Source: Bacteroidota bacterium (lineage in GTDB: Bacteria; Bacteroidota; Bacteroidia; Flavobacteriales_D; Crocinitomicaceae). From it: a stretch of 11,969 nucleotides of DNA. Position numbers and translations under genes: made by a program. The notes beneath the pieces are model-generated. The model saw only the letters and a list, made by a program, of their open reading frames with translations. It was not told the origin of the DNA and made no database searches. Below are positions 1 to 7,207 of this stretch, in pieces. Every line of letters starts with the position of its first letter. The stretch's first letter is position 1. The stretch is from the NCBI GenBank assembly GCA_018825925.1, contig JAHKAT010000238.1, positions 1 through 11,969 of the forward strand, in the 5' to 3' direction.

Positions 1-31
1 GATCTGGCTAATTTTGTCAAAAACAAGTTTT

Positions 32-1018
32 ATGCTTAAAGTTGGCGTTTTAGGTGCCGGACATCTAGGGAAAATCCACATTAAATTACTTTTAGAATTA
101 AACGACATTTATGAATTTGTCGGTTTTTACGACTCCAATCTTGAGAATGGCAAAAAAGTGGCCGAGGATTTTGGAATTGAGTATTTTCAATCGGTAGACG
201 AATTGATTCAAAAGGTAGATATGTTAGATATTGTTACTCCAACATTGTCTCATTATGAATGTGCCTCCAAGGCTATAAAGGCATTTAAACATGTTTTTAT
301 TGAGAAGCCAATAACCGAAACGGTTCAAGAAGCTAAAACCTTAATTTCATTAACTACAGAAGCAGGAGTAAAGGTTCAAGTTGGTCATGTAGAAAGGTTT
401 AATCCAGCGTTTATTCAAGCTAAACCATTTTTAGATCAACCTATGTTTATTGAAACTCATCGTTTGGCTCAGTTTAATCCACGCGGTACAGATGTTCCAG
501 TAGTATTGGATTTAATGATTCACGATATTGATATTATACTTTCTGTCGTTCGTTCTAAAGTGAAAAAAATATCGGCCTCCGGTGTTTCTGTTGTCTCGGA
601 TACACCAGATATAACCAATGCTCGATTAGAATTTGAAAACGGTTGTGTAGCAAATCTTACGGCGAGTAGAATTTCTATGAAAAACATGCGCAAATCGCGT
701 TTCTTTCAGAAAGATGCCTATATAAGTGTTGATTTTTTAACCAAAGAAACTGAGATTGTAAGAATGCAAGATGTTGACGGTGAACCTGATCCGTTTGACG
801 TTGTTTTTGATCCTGGAAATGGTAAAAAAGTAAAGAAAGTGCTTTTTGATAAACCTGAGCCTTTGGAAATCAATGCAATTAAGGAAGAGTTGAGATCCTT
901 CTATCATGCGATTGTAGAAAATAGAGATCCTGAAGTGACCATAGAGGATGGATATGCGGCACTTTTGGTAGCACAGCAAATTCTCGATAAAATTGACCAA
1001 AAAACAATTGTACTTTAA
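32..1018 (+). CDS. Gfo/Idh/MocA family NAD(P)-dependent oxidoreductase
   Basis: This is a 328-residue cytosolic dehydrogenase, full length for the family. An N-terminal Rossmann fold opens with VGVLGAGHLGKIH (residues 4-16, the dinucleotide-binding glycine loop). The family's EKP motif lies at 91-93 (FIEKP) and the conserved H-D pair at 164-165 (IHDIDI). The C-terminal half is the usual alpha/beta substrate domain. Members oxidise or reduce sugars, often UDP-sugars. The start region and the VGHVERFNP segment (117-125) recall UDP-GlcNAc 3-dehydrogenases (GnnA type), but this is only an impression and the substrate is unknown. I chose the ATG at 32 because it directly precedes the first beta strand; a TTG at 14 would add six unhelpful residues. 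It lies 31 bp before the lipoprotein gene and probably shares its transcript. That context, with the PGT downstream, suggests a role in glycan or glycolipid precursor supply (inference). Confidence 0.9.
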   Translation: MLKVGVLGAGHLGKIHIKLLLELNDIYEFVGFYDSNLENGKKVAEDFGIEYFQSVDELIQKVDMLDIVTPTLSHYECASKAIKAFKHVFIEKPITETVQEAKTLISLTTEAGVKVQVGHVERFNPAFIQAKPFLDQPMFIETHRLAQFNPRGTDVPVVLDLMIHDIDIILSVVRSKVKKISASGVSVVSDTPDITNARLEFENGCVANLTASRISMKNMRKSRFFQKDAYISVDFLTKETEIVRMQDVDGEPDPFDVVFDPGNGKKVKKVLFDKPEPLEINAIKEELRSFYHAIVENRDPEVTIEDGYAALLVAQQILDKIDQKTIVL

Positions 1019-1049
1019 AATAAACCTACCGATTAAACGTTTCTTCTTC

Positions 1050-1913
1050 ATGAAAAACATTTCTATTTTCATTCTAAGCCTCGTATTACTTTTGGGTTGC
1101 GTAAAAAACAATCCTGCTCCTGTTTGGCTTGAGATTAATCCGTGGACACTAGAGGTCAACCCGAATGCCTCGGATGAGGCGGGAGAATTGTCGCATGGAT
1201 TTACGAATGTTAAAGTTTTTGTCAATGATCAATCTATAGGGATTTTTGAATTACCAATAAAATTGCCTCTTCTTGATGTTACTGGTGATGCGAAAGTAGA
1301 ATTGTTTCCCGTGGTTATCAATAACGGTATTTCTGCAACGAAAAAGGCCTATCCTTTCATGGAATCTCATATCGAAACGGTTAATTTTAAACAAAATGAG
1401 ACCTCCACGGTGAATCCAAAAACAAGATATTTTAGTGAAACTACATTTTGGATCGAAGACTTTGAGGATGCCGCAGTAAAAATAGAAGTGGATGACAATA
1501 GTAAGGCTTATTTACTAAAAGAAAACCAGCCAGATAAATTGAAATATGGTAATTTTTATGGTTCGGTAAAATTGAACAGCACTGATAATTTGTTTTTGGC
1601 ACTAACGAATGGTAAGTTATTACTTCCTAAAGGTCGAGAAGTGTATTTGGAGATTGATTATCGTTCGACCAATAATTTGGTGACTGGATTAATAGAATTA
1701 TCATCATCATTAATTAAAGATCATATTAATATTCAAATGAACGGACAACCTGAAAGTACGGTAGTTTGGAAAAAAATATATATTGATCTTCGAGAAATTG
1801 TAACGGCAACTCCTCAAGCGGAGTACTATGAAATTTCATTTAGAGCACCTTTAGACGAGGGTGAAACAGAAGGTGAAATTATTATTGATAATGTGAAAGT
1901 TGTGCATTATTGA
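1050..1913 (+). CDS. Predicted outer-membrane/periplasmic lipoprotein, function unknown
   Basis: This 287-residue protein has a clear type II signal peptide: a short basic start, a hydrophobic stretch, and the lipobox LLLGC with Cys17 as the lipidation site. The residues after Cys (VKNNP) lack the acidic or QGD-like surface-export signals described in some Bacteroidota, so an inward-facing location is more likely (inference). The mature part is rich in beta strands. From about residue 130 it resembles a jelly-roll sandwich with a WIEDFED segment and a final IIIDNVKVVHY strand, as carbohydrate-binding-like modules often have, but I recognise no named family. I chose the ATG at 1050 because an in-frame upstream TTG (993) would bury the signal peptide behind 19 residues and overlap the previous gene. 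Its stop overlaps the start of the PGT gene (TGATG), so the two are probably translationally coupled and work in one envelope process. Confidence 0.82.
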   Translation: MKNISIFILSLVLLLGCVKNNPAPVWLEINPWTLEVNPNASDEAGELSHGFTNVKVFVNDQSIGIFELPIKLPLLDVTGDAKVELFPVVINNGISATKKAYPFMESHIETVNFKQNETSTVNPKTRYFSETTFWIEDFEDAAVKIEVDDNSKAYLLKENQPDKLKYGNFYGSVKLNSTDNLFLALTNGKLLLPKGREVYLEIDYRSTNNLVTGLIELSSSLIKDHINIQMNGQPESTVVWKKIYIDLREIVTATPQAEYYEISFRAPLDEGETEGEIIIDNVKVVHY

Positions 1914-3307
1914 TGGAAGCAAAAAGGCTAAGATATAGCTTGATTTTATTGGATTGGCTGTCGGCCTTAATTTCTTGGGGACTTTTTTATTATTATAGAA
2001 AAATCTGGGTAGAACATCAGGATTTTCAAAATAACCCCACCTTTATCATTGGCCTGGCTTGTATTCCTTTTCTATGGTTGTTCATCTATTTTCTTCAAGG
2101 CACCTATGTAGATGTTAGACGCATGCATCGTTTACGAATTTTCGCATTGTCCTTTCAGGCCAGCCTTTTTGGCGTTTTAGCATTGTTTTTCCTTTTGTTA
2201 ATTGATGATGCAATAGTTGGATATCAAACCTACTATAAGTCTTTGGGATTGCTTTTTGGCATTCACCTAACGAGTATGTTGTTTTTTAGAATTTGGCTTG
2301 TAAGCTGGATCGTTCATCAAATACACAAGAGAAAATACGGTTTTAAAACACTTTTAATTGGTGGGTCTGAAAAAGCAATGTCCATTTTACAAGAAATTAA
2401 AAACTTACCGAAAGGTATTGGAAATGAAATTGTTGGATTTGTAAATTTAAATGGGGTTGATCGTTTGCCTGAAAAAGAAATCCCCTATTTTGGTCATATT
2501 GACAGCCTTGAAAAAGTGATGATGGAGCATCAATTCGAAGAGGTGATTATAGCTCTAGAAAGTACAGAACACGAGCGACTTAGAAGTATTTTAGCAAGAG
2601 TCGACAATGGAAATGTGAAAATTAAAATCATTTCTGATATGTACGATATTCTCTCAGGTACTGTAAAAATGACGAATATTTTTGGTGCTATTTTAACGGA
2701 AGTCAATACAGAAACAATGCCTGATTGGCAACAAATCGTGAAACGAATTCTAGATATCGTATTGTCTTTGATAGCACTCGTTCTGTTGATTCCCGTCTAT
2801 ATTACTTTGGCTTTCATGGTGAAGTTTTCATCCAAGGGACCCATATTTTTCACCCAAGAAAGAGTAGGATTGAGAGGCAAGTTATTCAGTATTTACAAAT
2901 TCAGAACCATGTATGTAGACGCCGAAAAAGGTGGTCCACAGCTTTCTAGTCAGAATGACCCACGGATTACTCCAAGTGGGAAAATTATGCGAAAAATGAG
3001 ATTAGATGAATTCCCTCAATTTTATAATGTGCTGATAGGGGATATGTCACTCGTTGGTCCAAGACCGGAGCGAGAATTTTTTATAGATCAGATTAAAAAA
3101 GTGGAACCTCAATTTTTACAATTGACAAAAGTTCGACCAGGAATAACCTCTTGGGGGCAAGTTAAATTTGGTTATGCCGAAAACGTTGAACAGATGTTGC
3201 AACGCATGAAATATGACTTATTGTATCTTCGAAATAGGACCTTGGCACTAGATTTTAAAATAATGCTTTACACAGTAATGATTATTTTAAAAGGTTCGGG
3301 AAAATAA
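1913..3307 (+). CDS. Polyprenyl-phosphate sugar-1-phosphate transferase (WbaP/WcaJ-like PGT)
   Basis: This 464-residue inner-membrane enzyme starts polysaccharide synthesis by moving a sugar-1-phosphate from a nucleotide sugar to polyprenyl phosphate. Four transmembrane helices (about 10-28, 44-62, 77-97, 109-135) precede a Rossmann-like cytosolic domain (LLIGGSE at 147-153). The catalytic sugar-transferase domain follows from KRILD (278-282): a re-entrant membrane helix broken by Pro294, FFTQERVG (312-319), KFRTM (329-333), RLDEFPQ with the Asp365-Glu366 catalytic dyad, GPRPER (382-387) and VRPGITSWGQ (407-416). All key parts are present, so it should be active. The sugar cannot be inferred. 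The ATG at 1913 overlaps the lipoprotein stop by one base; a TTG at 1910 is possible but less likely. The gene ends 13 bp from the convergent hydrolase gene, with no hairpin terminator visible between them. Confidence 0.93.
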   Translation: MEAKRLRYSLILLDWLSALISWGLFYYYRKIWVEHQDFQNNPTFIIGLACIPFLWLFIYFLQGTYVDVRRMHRLRIFALSFQASLFGVLALFFLLLIDDAIVGYQTYYKSLGLLFGIHLTSMLFFRIWLVSWIVHQIHKRKYGFKTLLIGGSEKAMSILQEIKNLPKGIGNEIVGFVNLNGVDRLPEKEIPYFGHIDSLEKVMMEHQFEEVIIALESTEHERLRSILARVDNGNVKIKIISDMYDILSGTVKMTNIFGAILTEVNTETMPDWQQIVKRILDIVLSLIALVLLIPVYITLAFMVKFSSKGPIFFTQERVGLRGKLFSIYKFRTMYVDAEKGGPQLSSQNDPRITPSGKIMRKMRLDEFPQFYNVLIGDMSLVGPRPEREFFIDQIKKVEPQFLQLTKVRPGITSWGQVKFGYAENVEQMLQRMKYDLLYLRNRTLALDFKIMLYTVMIILKGSGK

Positions 3308-3320
3308 AGAATTCTAAGGC

Positions 3321-3929
3321 CTAACTAATTTTTACTTGAAACATTTCTTGTCCCTCTATGCGTCCAATTAAAATATCGCCCAAGGCAACAGCGCCTACTC
3401 CAGCAGGTGTACCGGTGTAAATTAAATCTCCAATTTTGAGTGTATTGAATTTGGATAAATAAACAATTATTTGATTGATATTGAAGATCATATCGGAGGT
3501 GTTAGCGCTTTGTACTTCCTTATTATTCAACTCTAGACTGAAATTTAGACTATTAAGATTGAAATCATTTTTGTCTAACCAAATATCACTAATAGGTGCA
3601 CTTCCTTCCCAAGATTTTGCAATTTCCCATGGCATTCCTTTTTCCTTACATTTTTGCTGCAAATCTCTAGCTGTAAAATCAATACCTAGACTAAATTCCT
3701 TGTAATAATTTGCTGCAAACTCTTCTTGAATGTTTTTACCCACTTTACATATACGGACAACAACTTCACATTCATAGTGAAGGTCTTTGGTGAAGGAAGG
3801 ATAGAAAAACTCACGGCCTCTTTTAAGCGCAGTATCTGGTTTCATAAAAAAAACAGGTTCAGTAGGAACGCTAGCATTCATTTCTTTGGCGTGGTCGGCA
3901 TAATTCCGTCCGATACAAATTATTTTCAT
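3321..3929 (-). CDS. Fumarylacetoacetate hydrolase (FAH) family protein
   Basis: This 202-residue protein matches the short, single-domain FAH-fold enzymes (YcgM/FAHD1 type), which are metal-dependent acylpyruvate hydrolases or oxaloacetate decarboxylases. It opens with IICIGRNYADHAKE (3-16). The metal ligands appear as Glu53 and Glu55 in HYECEV and Asp84 in GIDFTARD. Lys105 (AKSWEGSAP) and the signature YTGTPAGVG (171-179) are also in place. The enzyme is probably cytosolic and acts on a small 2-oxo or 1,3-dicarbonyl acid; the substrate is not readable from sequence. Its start overlaps the stop of the upstream exonuclease gene by four bases (ATGA), so it is probably translated by re-initiation from the same mRNA. 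It is not the long eukaryote-type fumarylacetoacetase of tyrosine breakdown, which is about twice this length. Confidence 0.9.
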   Translation of the reverse strand: MKIICIGRNYADHAKEMNASVPTEPVFFMKPDTALKRGREFFYPSFTKDLHYECEVVVRICKVGKNIQEEFAANYYKEFSLGIDFTARDLQQKCKEKGMPWEIAKSWEGSAPISDIWLDKNDFNLNSLNFSLELNNKEVQSANTSDMIFNINQIIVYLSKFNTLKIGDLIYTGTPAGVGAVALGDILIGRIEGQEMFQVKIS

Positions 3930-4771
3930 GAATTAAATTTCTTTTTTAATTGAAAAAGTTTGTCCTCTATATTAACTTCTTTGTCTTTTTTAATGTTTTT
4001 AAGAGCTTTCAGCCGGTCCATTTCTTTTTTCAAACATTGCTTTGTATGTAATGGAAAATCAGCGTTGAGAAGCCATCCATAATAACCTGACTCTACTTTA
4101 TGAATTTCCGCAACGGTTTTACCTCTATGTTTGCCAAAATTATAAACTACCTCACCATCATCATTCATGGCTAGCCTTCCCGCAAAATCCACACGTTTCA
4201 TGTCGTGAGCAGTTGAAAAGGACGATAAGAAATCCATATTGTTTTCTAACTCCGTGTAATGATTTACCTGCGCTTTTAAAACGTCCCATGTGGCTTGTGC
4301 GTCGGCCATGGCAGAGTGAGCGTTGATTAAATCTTTTGAGCAGTAGAATTTGTAAGCAGCAGAGAGTGTTCGTTGTTCCATTTTATGAAAGATGTTTTGA
4401 ACATCTACAAATCTTCTGTTTTCTAGGCTAAATGTGTCTTTTACACGCAGCATCTCTTCGACAAGCACGGGGACATCAAATTTATTCGAATTAAAACCAC
4501 CTAAATCACATCCATCAATAAACTGTTCAACTTCATCGGCAATTTGATCAAAGGTAGGAGCGTCGGCTACATCTTCATTTGTAATTCCATGAATAGCCAT
4601 GTTTTCCTCGCTCATCTTGATCTGAGGATTTACACGTTTCATGTATTTCTCTTCACTATTGTCTGGATGGATTTTTAAAATAGCAATTTCTACTATTCGG
4701 TCTTGGGTAATGTTTATTCCCGTTGTTTCCAAATCAAAGATGGCCAAAGGGCGGTCAAGTATTAATTGCAT
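3926..4771 (-). CDS. DnaQ-like 3'-5' exonuclease with C-terminal ExoX-like domain
   Basis: This 281-residue protein has an RNase T/DnaQ exonuclease domain (about 1-170). The DEDDh metal ligands are readable: Asp13 and Glu15 in IFDLETTG, Asp99 in GFNSNKFDVP, His152 and Asp157 in AHSAMADAQ. A linker leads to a second small module at about 208-245 with NFGKHRGKTV and YYGWLLNADFP, the pattern seen in C-terminal domains of exodeoxyribonuclease X-like proteins (DUF3820 type). No polymerase domain is present, so it is a stand-alone exonuclease or proofreading-like protein acting on nucleic acid in the cytosol; the exact substrate is unknown. It lies directly after the terminator of the PD40 gene and must have its own promoter. 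The sequence TACCTTTA in the short upstream gap is near the Bacteroidota -7 element TAnnTTTG, but no good -33 element was seen. It is translationally coupled to the FAH-family gene. Confidence 0.9.
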   Translation of the reverse strand: MQLILDRPLAIFDLETTGINITQDRIVEIAILKIHPDNSEEKYMKRVNPQIKMSEENMAIHGITNEDVADAPTFDQIADEVEQFIDGCDLGGFNSNKFDVPVLVEEMLRVKDTFSLENRRFVDVQNIFHKMEQRTLSAAYKFYCSKDLINAHSAMADAQATWDVLKAQVNHYTELENNMDFLSSFSTAHDMKRVDFAGRLAMNDDGEVVYNFGKHRGKTVAEIHKVESGYYGWLLNADFPLHTKQCLKKEMDRLKALKNIKKDKEVNIEDKLFQLKKKFNS

Positions 4772-4798
4772 TTTAATGTTTTAAGTAAAGGTAATAAT

Positions 4799-4831
4799 AA
4801 AAAAAATCCGACCTAAAGTAGATCGGATTTT
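4799..4831 (-). terminator. Rho-independent terminator of the PD40/OmpA-like gene
   Basis: On the minus strand a perfect 9-bp stem (AAAATCCGA with TCGGATTTT) continues, after one A-C mismatch, into three more pairs (CTA/TAG) around a three-base loop. It is followed at once by eight T residues. The hairpin begins 18 bp after the stop codon of the gene ending at 4850. The stem could also fold in plus-strand RNA, but no plus-strand gene enters it. Confidence 0.85.
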
Positions 4832-4849
4832 CGTTGAAAAACTTTCTTG

Positions 4850-7165
4850 TTATTCGGTTACAACCTCAATATATTGATAAGGTCGATACTTTTTACCATT
4901 ATTTGCATCATTGTCATAATCTGGACCTAAAACGGCACTGTTGATTATTGTGACAATTATCTTATCACTGTATTCTGAGTTTTTCTGAAAATAGGTGATT
5001 AAATCATACTTAATGTTCTCAGCTCTTAAAGCCGATAGCTCTTCGTTGGTTTGAAAGGTTTTTGATGGAACCTTTGAGGCTGACGCGAAAATATTGATAG
5101 AAATATTTTTTCTTCCAGACGCCAATTGTTGTTCTATATCTTTTACAAATTTCTTAAAATCACCTTTTCTTGGATTTATTTTATATCTGTTGTATCTGAA
5201 ATAGTACTTGTACGACTTGTTTTTAAAATCGGAAGCCTGTGCAGCGGGTAATTCAATCACCTTTGTCACTATTTCTTTTTCAACCGGTACTGTTTTTTCT
5301 TTGATCTCTTTTTTTACTTCCTTTTTAACCTCTTTTTTCGGCTCAGTTTTCGGTTCTATCTTTTCAGAAACTGGATTAGAAACCGGATTTTTTGTAATTT
5401 CTGGTTGCTTAATAACCACAATATCCTTAGGATAAAGACGAGGTCTAGGATTGATCACGTTTGTGTTTTCATCCTGTTTAGGGTGTGTAATTGATTTGAT
5501 TTTCGTTGTGTCTGAAACATCGATTAAAATGGTTTTGAAAATTTCATCATAATTTTCACTACACCCTGTTTTAATATCCTCAGAGAAAATAATTTTTAAA
5601 CCATCATTGTACACATACTCAATATCGTATTGATGACAAGGAATTAAAGAGGCGAAATAAACACCATCTCTCAATCGCGGATACACTAGGTTTGTTTCTT
5701 GATTCGGACAATCCAAACAAGTTATGCGAATTGCAATATCTTCAGGTAAGGGCAGATCATCGACTGTATTGATTTGACCCTTTATAACAGAAACAGAATT
5801 AACACCTAAGTAATCATTTTTGACTTCATAAATCTCTTTTTCTCCTTGACCATCTTCGCGGAAGGAAGTTAAAAAGCCTCTCAAACCGTCTACAGTAGTT
5901 GTGTAATATAAATCATCACCCGTTGAGTTTATTGGATATCCAAGATTGATAGGGGGAGACCAATTAAAATCATCATCACGTCGTGTTACAAAAACATCAA
6001 AGTCGCCCATACTTAAAGGTCCATTTGATGAAAAATATAAGGTTTTGTTGTCAATGGACATAAATGGTGAATCTTCGTCATAGGGAGTATTGACGGTCGA
6101 ACCCAAATTAATAGGCTCACTCCAAGTCATGTCCGGCAATCGTAGACAACGATAAATATCTCTACCACCAAAGCCGCCTGGACGGTCAGAAACAAAAAAT
6201 AAATTTAAGCCATCAATGGTCACGTAACAGTGAGGTTCCCAATATTCAGAATTAATTCTATTATCTTCCAAGCGTTTTATTTTGTTAAATCGATTTGTGG
6301 AAAAATCAGAATAATAAATATCACCTTGTGCTACGACATCTTGATAAACATAAATTCTTCGTTCATCTGCACTTACAGCAATTGTTGCCTCATTTTTTTC
6401 AGGATTAGAAAACTCTAAACGATATGGATCCATCCAAGTTCCGTCGAAATCCATATAAGAAACATAGATGTCCTCAGGATATTGATTAAACCTTTTATCT
6501 CTAAATTTATCAGTTTCATTATTTTCCCACATTCTCTTGGACGTAAAGTACAGGGCAGTACCATCTAAAGAAACTACTGGGGCGAATTCTGGATTTGCAG
6601 TGTTAATTTTGGATCCTAAATTTTCAATACGCGCACTTTTTGGATTTGCAAGCTCTCTTTTGGCTACTTCACATTGTCTTAACTTTAACCGAGCATATGG
6701 CAATAATGCTGAATTAGGGTTAGAAATCGAAGTGAATTTAGTATAACATTCAACCGCTTTATCAATTTGCTTTAATGAATGGTAGGCTTTGCCCAAATAG
6801 TAAAATGTCTCAGCTGGAGCATTGGTTTCCTTTGAAGAAAACATGTCTGCATCCTTTGTAACGTTAGCAGACGCTTTTTCAAAATATACAATGGCTTCTT
6901 TCGCATTTTTTTTACCATCCAATAAAACAAAACCTTTACGATAGTTATAATTGGCACTATTTGGTTGATAGACCAAAAGTTTATCAATGATGATTTCGGC
7001 AAAATAAGTATAGCCTTCTTGCACTAAAACAGAGGACTGAACAACCAAGCGTTGCTCAGACTCTTTTTCAATCATAGAACGAATATCTTGCTCAGTAGGC
7101 TCTACTTGTGCATTAAATGCCAAAGGCACTATTAATAGACAAATTGACAACAAAAATTTTACCAT
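4850..7165 (-). CDS. TPR/PD40/OmpA-like envelope protein (PorE-like architecture)
   Basis: This is a 771-residue exported protein. A signal peptide (about 1-19, ending FNA before Q20) has no lipobox cysteine. Tetratricopeptide-like helices span about 35-165. PD40/WD40-type beta-propeller repeats follow at about 190-445, with repeated cores such as ALYFTSKR, LFFVSDRPGGFGGRDIY and TLYFSSNGPLSMGDFDVF. Next comes a small beta domain (about 455-550) with Cys483, Cys486, Cys510 and Cys535, possibly a carboxypeptidase-regulatory-like fold. A Lys/Glu-rich linker (600-632) leads to an OmpA-like C-terminus (about 650-771). This order matches the PorE (PG1058) type linked to type IX secretion and peptidoglycan attachment, but many Bacteroidota paralogs share it, so a secretion role is only possible. 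The OmpA-like domain keeps LSALRAENI but lacks the usual GHTD motif whose Asp binds peptidoglycan. The gene is 42 bp after the E2 gene and ends at a strong terminator. Confidence 0.85.
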   Translation of the reverse strand: MVKFLLSICLLIVPLAFNAQVEPTEQDIRSMIEKESEQRLVVQSSVLVQEGYTYFAEIIIDKLLVYQPNSANYNYRKGFVLLDGKKNAKEAIVYFEKASANVTKDADMFSSKETNAPAETFYYLGKAYHSLKQIDKAVECYTKFTSISNPNSALLPYARLKLRQCEVAKRELANPKSARIENLGSKINTANPEFAPVVSLDGTALYFTSKRMWENNETDKFRDKRFNQYPEDIYVSYMDFDGTWMDPYRLEFSNPEKNEATIAVSADERRIYVYQDVVAQGDIYYSDFSTNRFNKIKRLEDNRINSEYWEPHCYVTIDGLNLFFVSDRPGGFGGRDIYRCLRLPDMTWSEPINLGSTVNTPYDEDSPFMSIDNKTLYFSSNGPLSMGDFDVFVTRRDDDFNWSPPINLGYPINSTGDDLYYTTTVDGLRGFLTSFREDGQGEKEIYEVKNDYLGVNSVSVIKGQINTVDDLPLPEDIAIRITCLDCPNQETNLVYPRLRDGVYFASLIPCHQYDIEYVYNDGLKIIFSEDIKTGCSENYDEIFKTILIDVSDTTKIKSITHPKQDENTNVINPRPRLYPKDIVVIKQPEITKNPVSNPVSEKIEPKTEPKKEVKKEVKKEIKEKTVPVEKEIVTKVIELPAAQASDFKNKSYKYYFRYNRYKINPRKGDFKKFVKDIEQQLASGRKNISINIFASASKVPSKTFQTNEELSALRAENIKYDLITYFQKNSEYSDKIIVTIINSAVLGPDYDNDANNGKKYRPYQYIEVVTE

Positions 7166-7170
7166 AATTT

Positions 7171-7197
7171 CAAATATTAACCTACTGACTTATACAA
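7171..7197 (-). promoter_or_regulatory. Possible promoter of the PD40/OmpA-like gene
   Basis: On the minus strand, AATATTTG matches the Bacteroidota -7 consensus TAnnTTTG at all but the first base. A TTG lies 16 bp upstream, slightly shorter than the usual spacing. The -7 box ends only five bases before the ATG, so the transcript would be almost leaderless. The DNA is AT-rich and such matches arise by chance, so this is weak evidence. Confidence 0.2.
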
Positions 7198-7207
7198 TAG
7201 TACGATA

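Noticed and set aside
14..31. TTG start giving a longer dehydrogenase
   Set aside because: The ATG at 32 precedes the Rossmann strand in the normal family position.
993..1049. TTG start giving a longer lipoprotein
   Set aside because: It would put 19 residues ahead of a complete signal peptide and lipobox and overlap the upstream gene.
737..1225. Minus-strand open frame of 162 codons
   Set aside because: It lies antisense to the end of the dehydrogenase and the start of the lipoprotein, has no recognisable domain, and its composition reads as a shadow of the real genes.
3308..3320. Bidirectional terminator between the convergent PGT and FAH genes
   Set aside because: Only a short AGGCCT palindrome is present, with no stem of useful length and no T-run.
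5277..5345. Repeat array or CRISPR-like repeats
   Set aside because: The repetition encodes the Lys/Glu-rich linker of the PD40 protein (KKEVKKEVKKEIKEK) and is simple low-complexity coding sequence.
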